A stretch of 64,000 nt of DNA. Origin: JAFGDI01 sp963662515 (GTDB lineage: Bacteria > Planctomycetota > Phycisphaerae > Sedimentisphaerales > SM23-30). Made by a program: the position numbers and the translations under genes. The notes under the pieces are model-generated. The model had not been told where the DNA came from, made no database searches, and worked only from the letters and a program-made list of their open reading frames with translations. The stretch spans positions 3,906,001-3,970,000 of the forward strand of contig OY759675.1 in the NCBI GenBank assembly GCA_963662515.1. Direction: 5' to 3'. This document shows positions 9,201 through 15,989 of this stretch, in pieces (within the stretch, counting starts at the first letter, position 1; every line of letters begins with the position of its first letter).

Positions 9201-9321
9201 GAGGATAACTGCCACTCCCGGCAGGCATAGCCATATACCCCGCCGTATTCTGCCCCAAAGCCACCGCCCCTGACAGCACCAGCAGCAGAACCATAAATCG
9301 CAACCACATTAACAATCTCAT
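6298..9321 (-). CDS. Large secreted protein: DUF11-like, parallel beta-helix and dockerin-like regions
   Basis: 1007 residues. A signal peptide covers about 1-23. Residues about 250-400 look like a DUF11/conserved-repeat domain (LTYTICYDNTSGMTITNARI, DYLPVGVTYP). About 405-760 is a right-handed parallel beta-helix with repeated 'N-x-x-I-x-x-(N/G)' rungs (FTVKNCTIRDGKGYGVYA and similar). About 785-880 holds two dockerin-like helix pairs (DFNADGLVNMDEF, IDIADLEMF). The tail is acidic and helical. Proteins of this plan are numerous in Phycisphaerae and are thought to act at the cell surface in polysaccharide binding or cleavage; no catalytic residues were recognised. It forms a two-gene unit with PEP-CTERM copy 2. 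A tail-only duplicate lies at 4880-5512. Confidence 0.75.
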   Translation of the reverse strand: MRLLMWLRFMVLLLVLSGAVALGQNTAGYMAMPAGSGSYPPVPFDTSKSFLIYTTDNSDLTAAMTFYGLSYTARSVNNPVTSLDLATHDILIVGWNTGNLATMNGLLPGVLEEGITGRVILTGHDADYHVPHEPAAGNVIFEETIRYVLEGSGMGMVAFTDSMSDFAWLPESWGVTGNSSTGETIKSITPQGEASGIFADLTPALLSGWSVSYHNYFTAWGNGFEPLELGGSEGEFVITLAAPFNPRGFTFTKDDDLAEGETVCPQQELTYTICYDNTSGMTITNARIIDYLPVGVTYPEGEWAIDENMEPYQPDPAYDPGLHTYEWSAGQNELGTLYPDDFGCVTLRVVVNDNAVPGMALHNEAVLTGDYCYQDPNEPNNPSAIICSEVRYLVSKDTPVCCPAENGIIFVDQYATGICNGLSWQNAFSGTDGLSKALYQAKNSACGGPFTIYIASGNYFPGDSESDSFVLPDGTQIYGGFPTGGCDFSLRNPQVYEAALIGRLEDGIFVDTVVKMGHDSLLDGVTVEKGFDNNIYGNTVNFTVKNCTIRDGKGYGVYATNGNVTIERSKIQENLSDGIYHSGTGFTLDVMNSWVMRSGGYGINCVNSTPTVKNSIISESDMKQQGNEGIYIYDSYSMPVLYNNTIANNKGAGVYYENQNAVGDPNDFIEIKNCILYYNNRSSATGEQLTGITERAADYCCIYGSTGINNNIAAAPMFAYPADPNGAPNPENYHLSASSPLIDLGSPYLDYSGQTDYDAEERLDGDGVEIGADELHSCSGDYLPEDFANSLDFNADGLVNMDEFGLFSQSWLGHDPNDPAWVADPNMLNPDYVHPILGPARAALAWSSRCNLASTGNSRYAIDIADLEMFVAEGNWLWQACWKVLSEPLPAEAMTMMASPESFETAVMTNDSFEQSLDMSACARTLSTTEFVQDEVALEVANVEEISPYAEMSNAELAQFVRDINELKAMVQLAETVGENSEDIANIQEFFDDILLEVKDYLTEQEE

Positions 9322-9680
9322 AAGATTCTCCTTAGTATAAAATGGAACTATTTATAACACCCCGGCACATTGCCAGAATGTATTTTACCCAGACATTTTA
9401 TCGCATTACAAAATAAAGCCGGTATGATCCTGCCGTTGTTATATAAATGGGAGTTTATATTTTTGTTATGAAAGGTTACAGCCAGAACCATACCGAGCCA
9501 AAATTGAGTGTCTTAAATTAAATATATCACATCTTCATCTGATTATACTGGCGAAACAAAGATTCGCCCACCCGAAAAACAATTATTTCGTAAAAAACGC
9601 CTATCACCCGGCATAACTCAACCAAGTTAACCCACCGCGCATAAAAAAACAGAGGTCAGCAAGGGCGCTACGCCGTTGCG
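9322..9680. other. Intergenic stretch upstream of the large secreted protein
   Basis: No open frame with a recognisable product. It should contain the promoter of the minus-strand gene starting at 9321, but I cannot pick one convincingly. CAGAGGT at 9650-9656 is complementary to the loop of the hairpin element that follows. Confidence 0.4.
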
Positions 9681-9817
9681 TCCATAGGAGGTTCACTACA
9701 AACCCTGTTGAATCACTCAAGCTGTAGCACCCTCAGCAACCTCTGCTATTAACAGGGCTTCTGAGAGTGCCGTTTACTTGATGCTTCAACAATCTTGGAG
9801 TAGTGATTTCCTATGGA
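9681..9817. ncRNA. Candidate structured RNA: long interrupted hairpin with possible pseudoknot
   Basis: Three nested stems stack into one rod of about 137 nt. The outer stem is TCCATAGGAGGTTCACTA (9681-9698) with TAGTGATTTCCTATGGA (9801-9817). The middle is TGTTGAATCACTCAAG (9706-9721) with CTTGATGCTTCAACA (9777-9791). The inner is GCACCCTCAG (9727-9736) with CTGAGAGTGC (9761-9770). The terminal loop includes ACCTCTG (9739-9745), complementary to CAGAGGT (9650-9656) just outside the rod. No long frame crosses it. On the minus strand the element leads into a T-run near 9643-9649. It could be a small RNA, a non-autonomous mobile element or a transposon relic. Structure is seen directly; function and strand are unknown. 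Confidence 0.45.
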
Positions 9818-10000
9818 AACATCCAAAAACGGTACAATCATAAATTGTCAGACTTTATTATGGGAACTTAGCGGGTCAGATTCAAGTGAAAAATAAAATT
9901 CTTACTGAGTGGCTGAATGTTTTTGGTCCAATATATTTATTTCGGGGCGGAGTTAATTATATTACTTTTGCCGGGGGGGTGTTTTATTGTTTCAGCTGCG

Positions 10001-10009
10001 ATGTTATTG
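10001..10009. repeat. Target-site duplication, left copy
   Basis: ATGTTATTG directly flanks the left end of the IS256-family element and recurs at 11574-11582. Confidence 0.85.
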
Positions 10010-10011
10010 AG

Positions 10012-10038
10012 TCTGTACAATTTGCTGTGTAAATGGTT
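10012..10038 (+). repeat. Left terminal inverted repeat of the IS256-family element
   Basis: 27 bp starting TCTGTACAATTTG and ending AAATGGTT; exact reverse complement of 11544-11570. Confidence 0.92.
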
Positions 10039-10283
10039 TTACACATATATTTTTTTGGCAGCAATAATATTCAGTTTTCTGTTTTTTTGCTGATATTTCA
10101 GTTGCTGGGTTGACTATAGCACAAGGCTGATTGTTGGGCAAGTGGTAAATGTTCAATTTGGTGTTATTCCTTCGCAATAATTCCTGGGGAATCTCCCTTT
10201 AGTTCTGGCTTTCCCGGTGGCCCGGTGAGCAGAACGACCACGGTTGGCCTGCCTTTAATGTGCTATTAGAAAGGGTTAGTTGG

Positions 10284-11507
10284 CTAGTTGAGCTTGAGCC
10301 GGTCGCCGTAGCGGATGGCGAACTGGTTCATTGCCGCCTTCCAGCCGGGCTGCACGCTGGTCCATTTTTTGGCAATGTTCCGCAGAGCTAAAAACAATAT
10401 CTTCACGATCGAATCATCGTTCGGGAAGATGCCCTTGGTTTTAGTCACTTTCCTGATCGAGCGATTGAGGCTTTCAATAGCATTGGTGGTATAGATGATC
10501 TTTCTGATCTCCGGTGGATAATCCAGAAAAGGTACAATGTTAACCCAGTTATCCCGCCAGCTCTTGCTGATCGTCGGATAGGTTTTGTCCCACTTGGCTG
10601 CGAAGCGATCAAGAGCCTCCAGAGCCAGTGCTTCACTGGCGGCATTATATATCTCTTTGAGATCAGCGCAGATGTCCTTGCGATTTTTGTAACTCACAAA
10701 CCGCAGCGAATTACGGATCATGTGCACAATGCAAAGCTGTACGGTAGTTTGCGGATAAACCGCTTCAATAGCCTCAGGGAAGCCTTTTAAGCCATCAATG
10801 CAGGCGATGAATATATCTTCCACGCCGCGGTTACGCAGCTCATTGAGCACACCCAGCCAGAACTTGGCTCCTTCATTCTTCGCTATCCAGATACCCAGTA
10901 ATTCCTTCTTCCCTTCGACATTTATCCCCAGAGCCAGATAAACACAGCGGTTCTCTACCGGGCCATTAGGCCGGCCTTTGATCATCAGACAATCGAGAAA
11001 AACGATCGGATAAACCTTCTCCAGCGGCCGACTCTGCCAGAGCCTTACTTCTTCCATGACACTGTTAGTTGCCTGACTGATGAGACCCTCGGAGACATCC
11101 ACCTGATACATCTCTAAGAGGTGGCCCTGGATATCCCGCACGCTCATGCCCCGGCCGTACATGGCGATGATCCGGTCATCGAAACCTTTGAAATACTTCT
11201 GGCCTTTGGGAATGATCTGCGGCTCGAAAGAACCATTGCGATCCCGGGGCGGGTCAAGCTCTACCTGATCATCGCCGAGCATGACGGTCTTTTTGCCCCG
11301 GCCATTGCGGCTGTTGCCGGAATTATTGCCCTTGGGGTCGTGCTTGGTATAACCCAGGTGGTGATCCATCTCAGCTTCCAGAGTCCGCTCCACAATCCGC
11401 TTTTTAAGCGTGGCAAACAACCCGGATTCCCCCCAGAACGACTCCGGGCCGCTATATTCCACCAGTAATTCATCCAATAACTCATCCTGCCGTGTCTTCT
11501 TTGTCAT
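10284..11507 (-). CDS. IS256 (Mutator-like) family transposase
   Basis: 407 residues, the usual length for the family. The DDE catalytic triad is visible: D in VFLDCLMIKG (about 172), D in IACIDGLKGF (about 239), E in TTNAIESLNRSIRK (about 344). Family blocks include GMSVRDIQGHL, the LCIVHMIRNSLRFVSYKNRK helix, and the C-terminal LFLALRNIAKKW. The frame is intact from an ATG at 11507 to the stop at 10284, so the enzyme is probably functional in cut-and-copy transposition. It is the only transposase gene recognised in this window. Confidence 0.95.
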   Translation of the reverse strand: MTKKTRQDELLDELLVEYSGPESFWGESGLFATLKKRIVERTLEAEMDHHLGYTKHDPKGNNSGNSRNGRGKKTVMLGDDQVELDPPRDRNGSFEPQIIPKGQKYFKGFDDRIIAMYGRGMSVRDIQGHLLEMYQVDVSEGLISQATNSVMEEVRLWQSRPLEKVYPIVFLDCLMIKGRPNGPVENRCVYLALGINVEGKKELLGIWIAKNEGAKFWLGVLNELRNRGVEDIFIACIDGLKGFPEAIEAVYPQTTVQLCIVHMIRNSLRFVSYKNRKDICADLKEIYNAASEALALEALDRFAAKWDKTYPTISKSWRDNWVNIVPFLDYPPEIRKIIYTTNAIESLNRSIRKVTKTKGIFPNDDSIVKILFLALRNIAKKWTSVQPGWKAAMNQFAIRYGDRLKLN

Positions 11508-11543
11508 AATAAGTCCTTTATCCTAATACAGTAACATATCAAC

Positions 11544-11570
11544 AACCATTTACACAGCAAATTGTACAGA
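11544..11570 (-). repeat. Right terminal inverted repeat of the IS256-family element
   Basis: Perfect 27-bp reverse complement of the left repeat at 10012-10038; followed by ACC and then the 9-bp target duplication. Confidence 0.92.
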
Positions 11571-11573
11571 ACC

Positions 11574-11582
11574 ATGTTATTG
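11574..11582. repeat. Target-site duplication, right copy
   Basis: ATGTTATTG, identical to 10001-10009; overlaps the first repeat unit of the tandem array. Confidence 0.85.
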
Positions 11583-11953
11583 GCTTGTATTGTCTTTTTG
11601 CGGACTTATATAATGGCATTATTGACCTATATCGCAATAGTGTTTGCTTGCATAGCAATATTGTTGACTTTCATTGCAGTATTGCTGGCTTGCAATGCCA
11701 CATTGCTGGCTTACTTTGTGATATTGCTGGCTTACTTTGTGATATTGCTGGCTTGCAATTACTCATTGTTGATTTACATCGTTGTATTGTTTGCTTGCAA
11801 TGCCTCATTGCAGATTTGCATTATTGTATTGTTTACTTACATTGTGGTGTTGCTGACTTACATCGTGGCGTTGTTGACTTACATCGTGGCGTTGTTGGCT
11901 TACATTGCCTCATTGCAGGCTTACATCGTGGCATTGTAAGTTTGCAATGACAC
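11576..11953. repeat. 21-bp degenerate tandem repeat array, 18 units
   Basis: Eighteen consecutive 21-bp units in register, most starting ATTG or GTTG with CTTACAT or CTTGCAA in the middle. Units at 11702-11722 and 11723-11743 are identical; others differ at several positions. Since 21 is divisible by three, two plus-strand frames stay open across the array. One encodes hydrophobic heptads of the type ILLAYFV, the other GLHRGIV-like heptads. No ribosome site precedes either, and the longer frame starts inside the insertion-sequence end, so I do not call a gene. Degenerate similarity may continue left of the insertion (about 9981-10000). Confidence 0.85.
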
Positions 11954-12141
11954 GATGTAAATTCGAGTTATCGGAATGTAAGGCTCTTTCAGGGCAAATC
12001 CGGTTAAAAAAATCGCACAGGCCGCTTTTGCCGGAACATATTATGTTCATTATACTTATAATCGCCGCCAGATAAGCCCGCAGCCTGCCCCGGAAAAATA
12101 AAGGCAAAAGCAGACTCAAATATCGCCGGGATTATGACGAG

Positions 12142-12172
12142 AACAGGTAACAGATAAAACAGGTAACAGGTT
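12142..12172 (+). repeat. Short AACAGGTAACAG direct repeats
   Basis: The pattern (A)ACAGGTAACAG occurs twice back to back, followed by GTTATTCAG, directly upstream of the Fn3-domain gene. Possibly regulatory, possibly slippage. Confidence 0.35.
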
Positions 12173-12192
12173 ATTCAGAAGAAAGGACGATC

Positions 12193-12807
12193 ATGGCTAC
12201 TTTCCCGAGAACTGAAGGCGAGCTGGCGGCGCTGGCCCGCGATATTATCAGCGGAGTGAGAACGAACCCGGAGCTCTTTGCCGGGATCGATGTCGCCGGG
12301 CTCGAAAGCCTGCTGGCCGATTATCAGAACCAGCTCAATGCCCGGCAGCTCGCCCGGGCCGAGGCCCTGCGGGCTACCGATAATAAAAATGCCGCACAGG
12401 AGCTGCTCACCGGAGGCATACGCAAGGCGATCCGGCAGGCGGAACTGGATAATTTTGATACGCCGCTCAATCTGGTCTTTATCGGCTGGGGACCGCGGGC
12501 TGAGCCTGATCCCATCGCCGCACCGGCAGCACCCAGCAATCTGCGGGCAACTGATCAGCAGGCCGGGCAGGTCAGCTTTAGCTGGGATAAGCCCCGCTCC
12601 GGCGGAGCGGTTCGCAATTATTGCCTCTATCGCACTACCGCTGACCCCGAAAGCGGACTGGGACGCTGGACCCTGGTCGATTTCTGCTACAGCAATGAAG
12701 TCACCCTCAGCGAGCAACCCCGCGGAGTGCCGCTGTATTATATGATTAACGCCGTCAACGCCGGGGGAACGAGCCCCAATAGTAATACCCTCGCCGTGGT
12801 GTTGTGA
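12193..12807 (+). CDS. Fibronectin type III domain protein of unknown function
   Basis: 204 residues from an ATG preceded by GAAAGGA. Residues about 1-85 are helical and Ala/Leu-rich (ELAALARDIISGVRTNPELF, RAEALRATDNKNAAQELL). About 112-204 is an Fn3 fold (PSNLRATDQQAGQVSFSWDKP, then NYCLYRTTADP, YYMINAVNAGG). There is no signal peptide or membrane segment, so it is probably cytoplasmic or exported by an unknown route. It is noticeably richer in G+C than its surroundings. Similar short helical-Fn3 proteins occur in planctomycetes, but I do not know their role. A strong terminator follows at 12885-12922. It stands alone between the repeat array and the panC operon. Confidence 0.65.
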   Translation: MATFPRTEGELAALARDIISGVRTNPELFAGIDVAGLESLLADYQNQLNARQLARAEALRATDNKNAAQELLTGGIRKAIRQAELDNFDTPLNLVFIGWGPRAEPDPIAAPAAPSNLRATDQQAGQVSFSWDKPRSGGAVRNYCLYRTTADPESGLGRWTLVDFCYSNEVTLSEQPRGVPLYYMINAVNAGGTSPNSNTLAVVL

Positions 12808-12884
12808 GGAATAGAAATAAGAAATAAGAAATAAGCTCCGGTGTTGCTGCGCAACCTTGTTTTAAAGCGGAGCGACAATAAGAT

Positions 12885-12922
12885 AAGGGCGGTATTGAGA
12901 ATTATATTTCAATGCCGCCCTT
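12885..12922 (+). terminator. Rho-independent terminator of the Fn3-domain gene
   Basis: AAGGGCGGTATTGA (12885-12898) pairs with TCAATGCCGCCCTT (12909-12922) with one G-T pair, followed by TTTT. Confidence 0.8.
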
Positions 12923-12976
12923 TTATTATTATAAGGTATTCGCTTCGCTCATGTTTAAATAACCGACTAAAGCTCG

Positions 12977-13004
12977 GAACTCTTAAGGCTCGCTGCGCTC
13001 GCGG
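12977..13004. repeat. Dispersed GCTCGCT/GCTCGCGG repeat, copy A
   Basis: GAACTCTTAA followed by GGCTCGCTGCGCTCGCGG. A closely similar 29-bp stretch lies at 24582-24610, also in non-coding DNA. Confidence 0.5.
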
Positions 13005-13017
13005 TGCTATCTTAGCT

Positions 13018-13084
13018 GTCGCCACTGGCAAGTTCCGCCCTTCCGGCGGTGCTTACGCCGCACGGGCGAGACTTGCGAGGCGAC
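13018..13084. repeat. G+C-rich palindromic intergenic element
   Basis: Outer arms GTCGCC...GCAAGT...CGCCC (13018-13040) and GGGCG...ACTTGC...GGCGAC (about 13064-13084) pair with small mismatches. An inner hairpin is CGGCG/CGCCG. The segment AAGTTCCGCCC(T/G)TCCGGCG inside it recurs at 13161-13178, overlapping the 3' end of panC. This looks like a REP-type element. Confidence 0.6.
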
Positions 13085-13157
13085 TGGACAGATGGGATGG
13101 TTGTGTGAGATAGATAAGCATCATCAGCACTAAATGCCCCAGCAAAAGGCGCGAGTG

Positions 13158-14036
13158 CTAAAGTTCCGCCCGTCCGGCGTAAGGACCGTAAGGGGGTGTA
13201 AGGGTTATATTGTCTATCAGTCTGGTTTTTCCTATGAAGACGGCCAGGGCGATGAGGGTTTGGGTATTGATCTTTTCGATGGGGCAGAGTAGCTGATTAT
13301 CAACGATGGCAATATAATCTATGCGTGCCAGAGGATATTGACTGATGATATTTTCCATGGCCGTAATAAGCGTGGCGGCATCGGAGCAGCCGGCGGCAAA
13401 GAGCCCGGCGGCTTTATCCAAAGCGAGCTTGAGGCAAAGGGCCTGGTGTCTTTCCTGATGATCGAGATATCTGTTGCGGCTGCTCATGGCCAGCCCATCA
13501 GGTTCGCGAACGATAGGACATCTGATAATGGTAACGGGCATATTAAGCTGGCGAACCATAGTTTCGATAACGGATACCTGCTGGGCATCTTTCTGACCAA
13601 AGCAGGCAATATCAGGCTGAACTATATTGAACAGCTTAGTTACAACAGTAGTAACACCGCGGAAATGGCCGGGACGGGAAGCACCGCAAAGACGGTCGGT
13701 AATATTTTCGACATTAACCCAGGTAAGATTCTCTTCAGGGTACATAACCTGACTATCGGGGGCAAAGACCATGTCAGCACCGTTAAGGCTACAGCCCTGG
13801 CAGTCTTGCTCAAAAGTGCGCGGGTATTTATCAAGGTCTTCATTGGGTCCGAACTGAGTGGGATTGACAAAAATACTGACAACAACGAAATCGCTTTTTT
13901 GACGAGCAGCCCTGACAAGGCTGAAATGACCTTCATGCAAAGCGCCCATAGTGGGTACAAAGCCAATTGTTTTACCAGCCCGGCGGGCTGCTGCTATTTG
14001 TTTACGAGTATCGTTAATAGAATTGGTAATTATCAT
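13158..14036 (-). CDS. panC: Pantothenate synthetase
   Basis: 292 residues. It joins pantoate and beta-alanine with ATP to make pantothenate (vitamin B5, coenzyme A pathway). Motifs: the nucleotide-binding PTMGALHEGHFSLV (about 29-42), FVNPTQFGPNEDLDKYPR, the FGQKDAQQ block and MSSRNRYLD. The ATG at 14036 lies 7 bp after the DUF2062 stop, so the two are co-transcribed. The family normally ends soon after KTRLIDN; here about 14 extra residues (TLTPPYGPYAGRAEL) follow. The last of these are encoded by a repeat element (13161-13178) shared with the intergenic palindrome, so the original stop seems to have been replaced. Other pan genes are not in the window. Confidence 0.95.
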   Translation of the reverse strand: MIITNSINDTRKQIAAARRAGKTIGFVPTMGALHEGHFSLVRAARQKSDFVVVSIFVNPTQFGPNEDLDKYPRTFEQDCQGCSLNGADMVFAPDSQVMYPEENLTWVNVENITDRLCGASRPGHFRGVTTVVTKLFNIVQPDIACFGQKDAQQVSVIETMVRQLNMPVTIIRCPIVREPDGLAMSSRNRYLDHQERHQALCLKLALDKAAGLFAAGCSDAATLITAMENIISQYPLARIDYIAIVDNQLLCPIEKINTQTLIALAVFIGKTRLIDNITLTPPYGPYAGRAEL

Positions 14037-14042
14037 AATAAT

Positions 14043-14630
14043 TTATATTGGTTTATTGTCAGATGGTTCATCAATATTATCCGCCCCATCCTGCTGTTGT
14101 TTACTCTTAGCTAATCTGAGTTTTTTTCTTCTGAGCATTTTCTGGACAAAAGCCCTGCCATGCGGTGTATGGTTACGATACCAGTTTATGAGTCGGTAAC
14201 TGGCGAAGTAGGCAATGATCGATAAGATAAGCCCGACGATCAGACAGCCAACCCAGAGATCAACAGTGAAGTCGATAAACTTGAGCATAAGGCTGTAGAA
14301 ATTGGTCCAGGTCTGATGGTTCAGCAGTCCGCAGTAGCCATTGAGGAATTCCTTTATAGCACTTTCAAACATCCTGAAAGTCATACGCGGCCTGTCACAG
14401 GAAATATTCATAAGGGCATTTCCGATGAGATAGTTCGGCCAGTATATAGGTACTATGGTAAGTGGGTTGGTTATCCATACAAAAGGCAATCCGGAAATTT
14501 TATTAGCACGGAATATAGTTGCGGCAATAATAACCATTGCCGATTGCAAGCCGATAGCCGGGGTCCAGGCCATAAAAATACCCAGAGCCACACCGAGTGC
14601 CAGTCGATGCGGGGTATCGTCAATATGCAA
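14043..14630 (-). CDS. DUF2062 membrane protein
   Basis: About 195 residues with a DUF2062 signature (HIDDTPHRLALGVALGIFMAWTP, then GLPFVWITNPLTIVPIYW) and two to three membrane segments. The C-terminal tail is basic. Function is unknown; relatives are inner-membrane proteins. The start at 14630 is TTG. Upstream codons in the same frame, back to about 14678, encode KLNTLIKKIKQVIIHKIL, which resembles the basic amphipathic helix that normally begins this family, so a non-ATG start further up (CTG near 14678) is possible. An in-frame stop just beyond rules out anything longer. First gene of a pair with panC. Confidence 0.75.
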   Translation of the reverse strand: MHIDDTPHRLALGVALGIFMAWTPAIGLQSAMVIIAATIFRANKISGLPFVWITNPLTIVPIYWPNYLIGNALMNISCDRPRMTFRMFESAIKEFLNGYCGLLNHQTWTNFYSLMLKFIDFTVDLWVGCLIVGLILSIIAYFASYRLINWYRNHTPHGRAFVQKMLRRKKLRLAKSKQQQDGADNIDEPSDNKPI

Positions 14631-14736
14631 TATTTTATGGATAATGACTTGTTTTATTTTTTTAATTAGCGTATTCAGTTTTGCGTAATCTTAAAAAGGT
14701 TCATGCTCAATAATTCAAGATATAAAATCCAGAATA

Positions 14737-15906
14737 TCAATTAAGATACTCTCTGAGCAATTTAAAGAGAGTATCACGACTAAGCGGCTTAGAGATATAA
14801 CCATTACAGCCGGCCTTAATGCAATCTTCCTGATCGCAGGGCATAGCAAAGGCAGTGACAGCGATGATGGGTTTGGTAAAGCCCTTTTCACGGAGCATAG
14901 TAGTTACATCAAGCCCGTTAATGTCTGGCATACGAATATCCATCAATACCAGATCAAAAGAATCATCGGCCATATCGAGTACCGATTTGCCGTTATGGGC
15001 AAAGCAGCAGGTACAGCCGGCACTTTCGAGAATGACTTTCATGAGTTTGCGACTGGAATAATTATCATCTACCACAAGTATTTTACCGGCAGTAACTTTA
15101 TTATTTTCAGTCTGAGAATGAACTATACAGCCAAAGGCAGTCTCACCTGAAGGGTCTGTCTGGATTTTTCTGCTGATGGTTTCGATAGGCATACATATAC
15201 TAAAGACCGAGCCTTCGCCGGGCACACTATCGAAATAAACAGCACCATTGAGCAGTTCGACCAGACAGGCGAGAATGGCGAGCCCCATTCCGGCAGTCAT
15301 TTCCTCATGTTCACCTCTTTCAAAAGGTTCAAAAACCGTTTGCTGCATTTCCGGGGCAATACCACAGCCGGTGTCCTGCACATCGATGAGGAGGAAAGTG
15401 CCATCATCTCTTTCATGCTTGGCGGCCAGAGACAACACCACTTCACCAGAGTTGGTGTACTGCAAGGCATTTTCGAGAAGTATATCGATACACCTGACAA
15501 TATGGTCACGGCAGGTATTAATCTGATTGGGCAGCGAAGAAGAGCGAACCACCTTGAACTTCAAGCCATTATTTTCCATAGTTCTCTGCCATTTTTTATT
15601 TATAGCAGCGATCATCTCATCAGTATCAAGAGGTCTTCTGGCAATAGATGCCTGGTCAAGAGCACGGATACGCGAATACTCGACGATCTTATCAGTGAGA
15701 CTGATAAGGCCGTTTCCGTTTTCGAGTATAGAGGCCACAAACTCCTTTTGAGTGCCAGAGATATTTTCATTTTCAAGTATAGTGGCAAACCCAATAATAG
15801 CATTCATATAGGTTCTGATCTCATGGCCCATAAGAGACAAGAACTGGGTATTATCCCTGATCATCTGTTTAAGTTGAGCGTCATAATCTTTTTCGTATCC
15901 GGTCAC
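14737..15906 (-). CDS. Hybrid histidine kinase-response regulator without sensor domain
   Basis: 389 residues. Residues 20-90 are HisKA with the phosphoacceptor His28 (SLMGHEIRTYMNAIIGF). About 120-240 is HATPase_c with the N box (IDILLENALQYT), DTGCGIA and GMGLAI. About 275-389 is a receiver with VVDDN, phosphoacceptor D323 (LVLMDIRMP), T and K (ISKPL). No membrane or PAS sensing domain precedes the kinase, so it is cytoplasmic and probably takes its input from a partner protein. No output domain is attached. It is followed by the DUF2062-panC pair but separated from it by about 106 bp. Confidence 0.9.
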   Translation of the reverse strand: MTGYEKDYDAQLKQMIRDNTQFLSLMGHEIRTYMNAIIGFATILENENISGTQKEFVASILENGNGLISLTDKIVEYSRIRALDQASIARRPLDTDEMIAAINKKWQRTMENNGLKFKVVRSSSLPNQINTCRDHIVRCIDILLENALQYTNSGEVVLSLAAKHERDDGTFLLIDVQDTGCGIAPEMQQTVFEPFERGEHEEMTAGMGLAILACLVELLNGAVYFDSVPGEGSVFSICMPIETISRKIQTDPSGETAFGCIVHSQTENNKVTAGKILVVDDNYSSRKLMKVILESAGCTCCFAHNGKSVLDMADDSFDLVLMDIRMPDINGLDVTTMLREKGFTKPIIAVTAFAMPCDQEDCIKAGCNGYISKPLSRDTLFKLLREYLN

Positions 15907-15989
15907 GATATTCCCCTTTTATTCTTCCCACACAGGTTACACTGACAATCAAAGCGATACAATATGCACAATGACGGCCAGTTTAAGGT

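Larger units (their letters stand above)
10010..11573 (-). mobile_element. Complete IS256-family insertion sequence
   Basis: A 1564-bp element with one transposase gene (10284-11507, minus strand). Its 27-bp terminal inverted repeats (10012-10038 and 11544-11570) match perfectly and begin TCTGTACAATTTGC. A 9-bp direct duplication, ATGTTATTG, abuts both ends (10001-10009, 11574-11582), as expected for IS256 transposition. Intact ends, frame and duplication indicate a recent and possibly still mobile copy. About 245 bp between the left repeat and the transposase stop have no frame. The target is the left edge of a 21-bp tandem repeat array. Confidence 0.93.

Noticed and set aside
9681..9817. 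6S RNA, tmRNA or SRP RNA
   Set aside because: The rod shape recalls 6S RNA, but I found no diagnostic conserved sequence of any of these families.
11562..11939. 125-codon plus-strand frame across the 21-bp array
   Set aside because: It begins inside the insertion-sequence end, has no ribosome site, and stays open because the unit length is divisible by three.
11576..11953. CRISPR array
   Set aside because: Units are contiguous 21-mers with no spacers, and no cas genes are present.
12841..13113. 90-codon plus-strand frame after the Fn3 gene
   Set aside because: It covers a terminator and a palindromic repeat element; no family resemblance or ribosome site.
13158..13199. Frameshift at the end of panC
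   Set aside because: All catalytic parts are intact; only the tail is altered, best explained by the repeat element.
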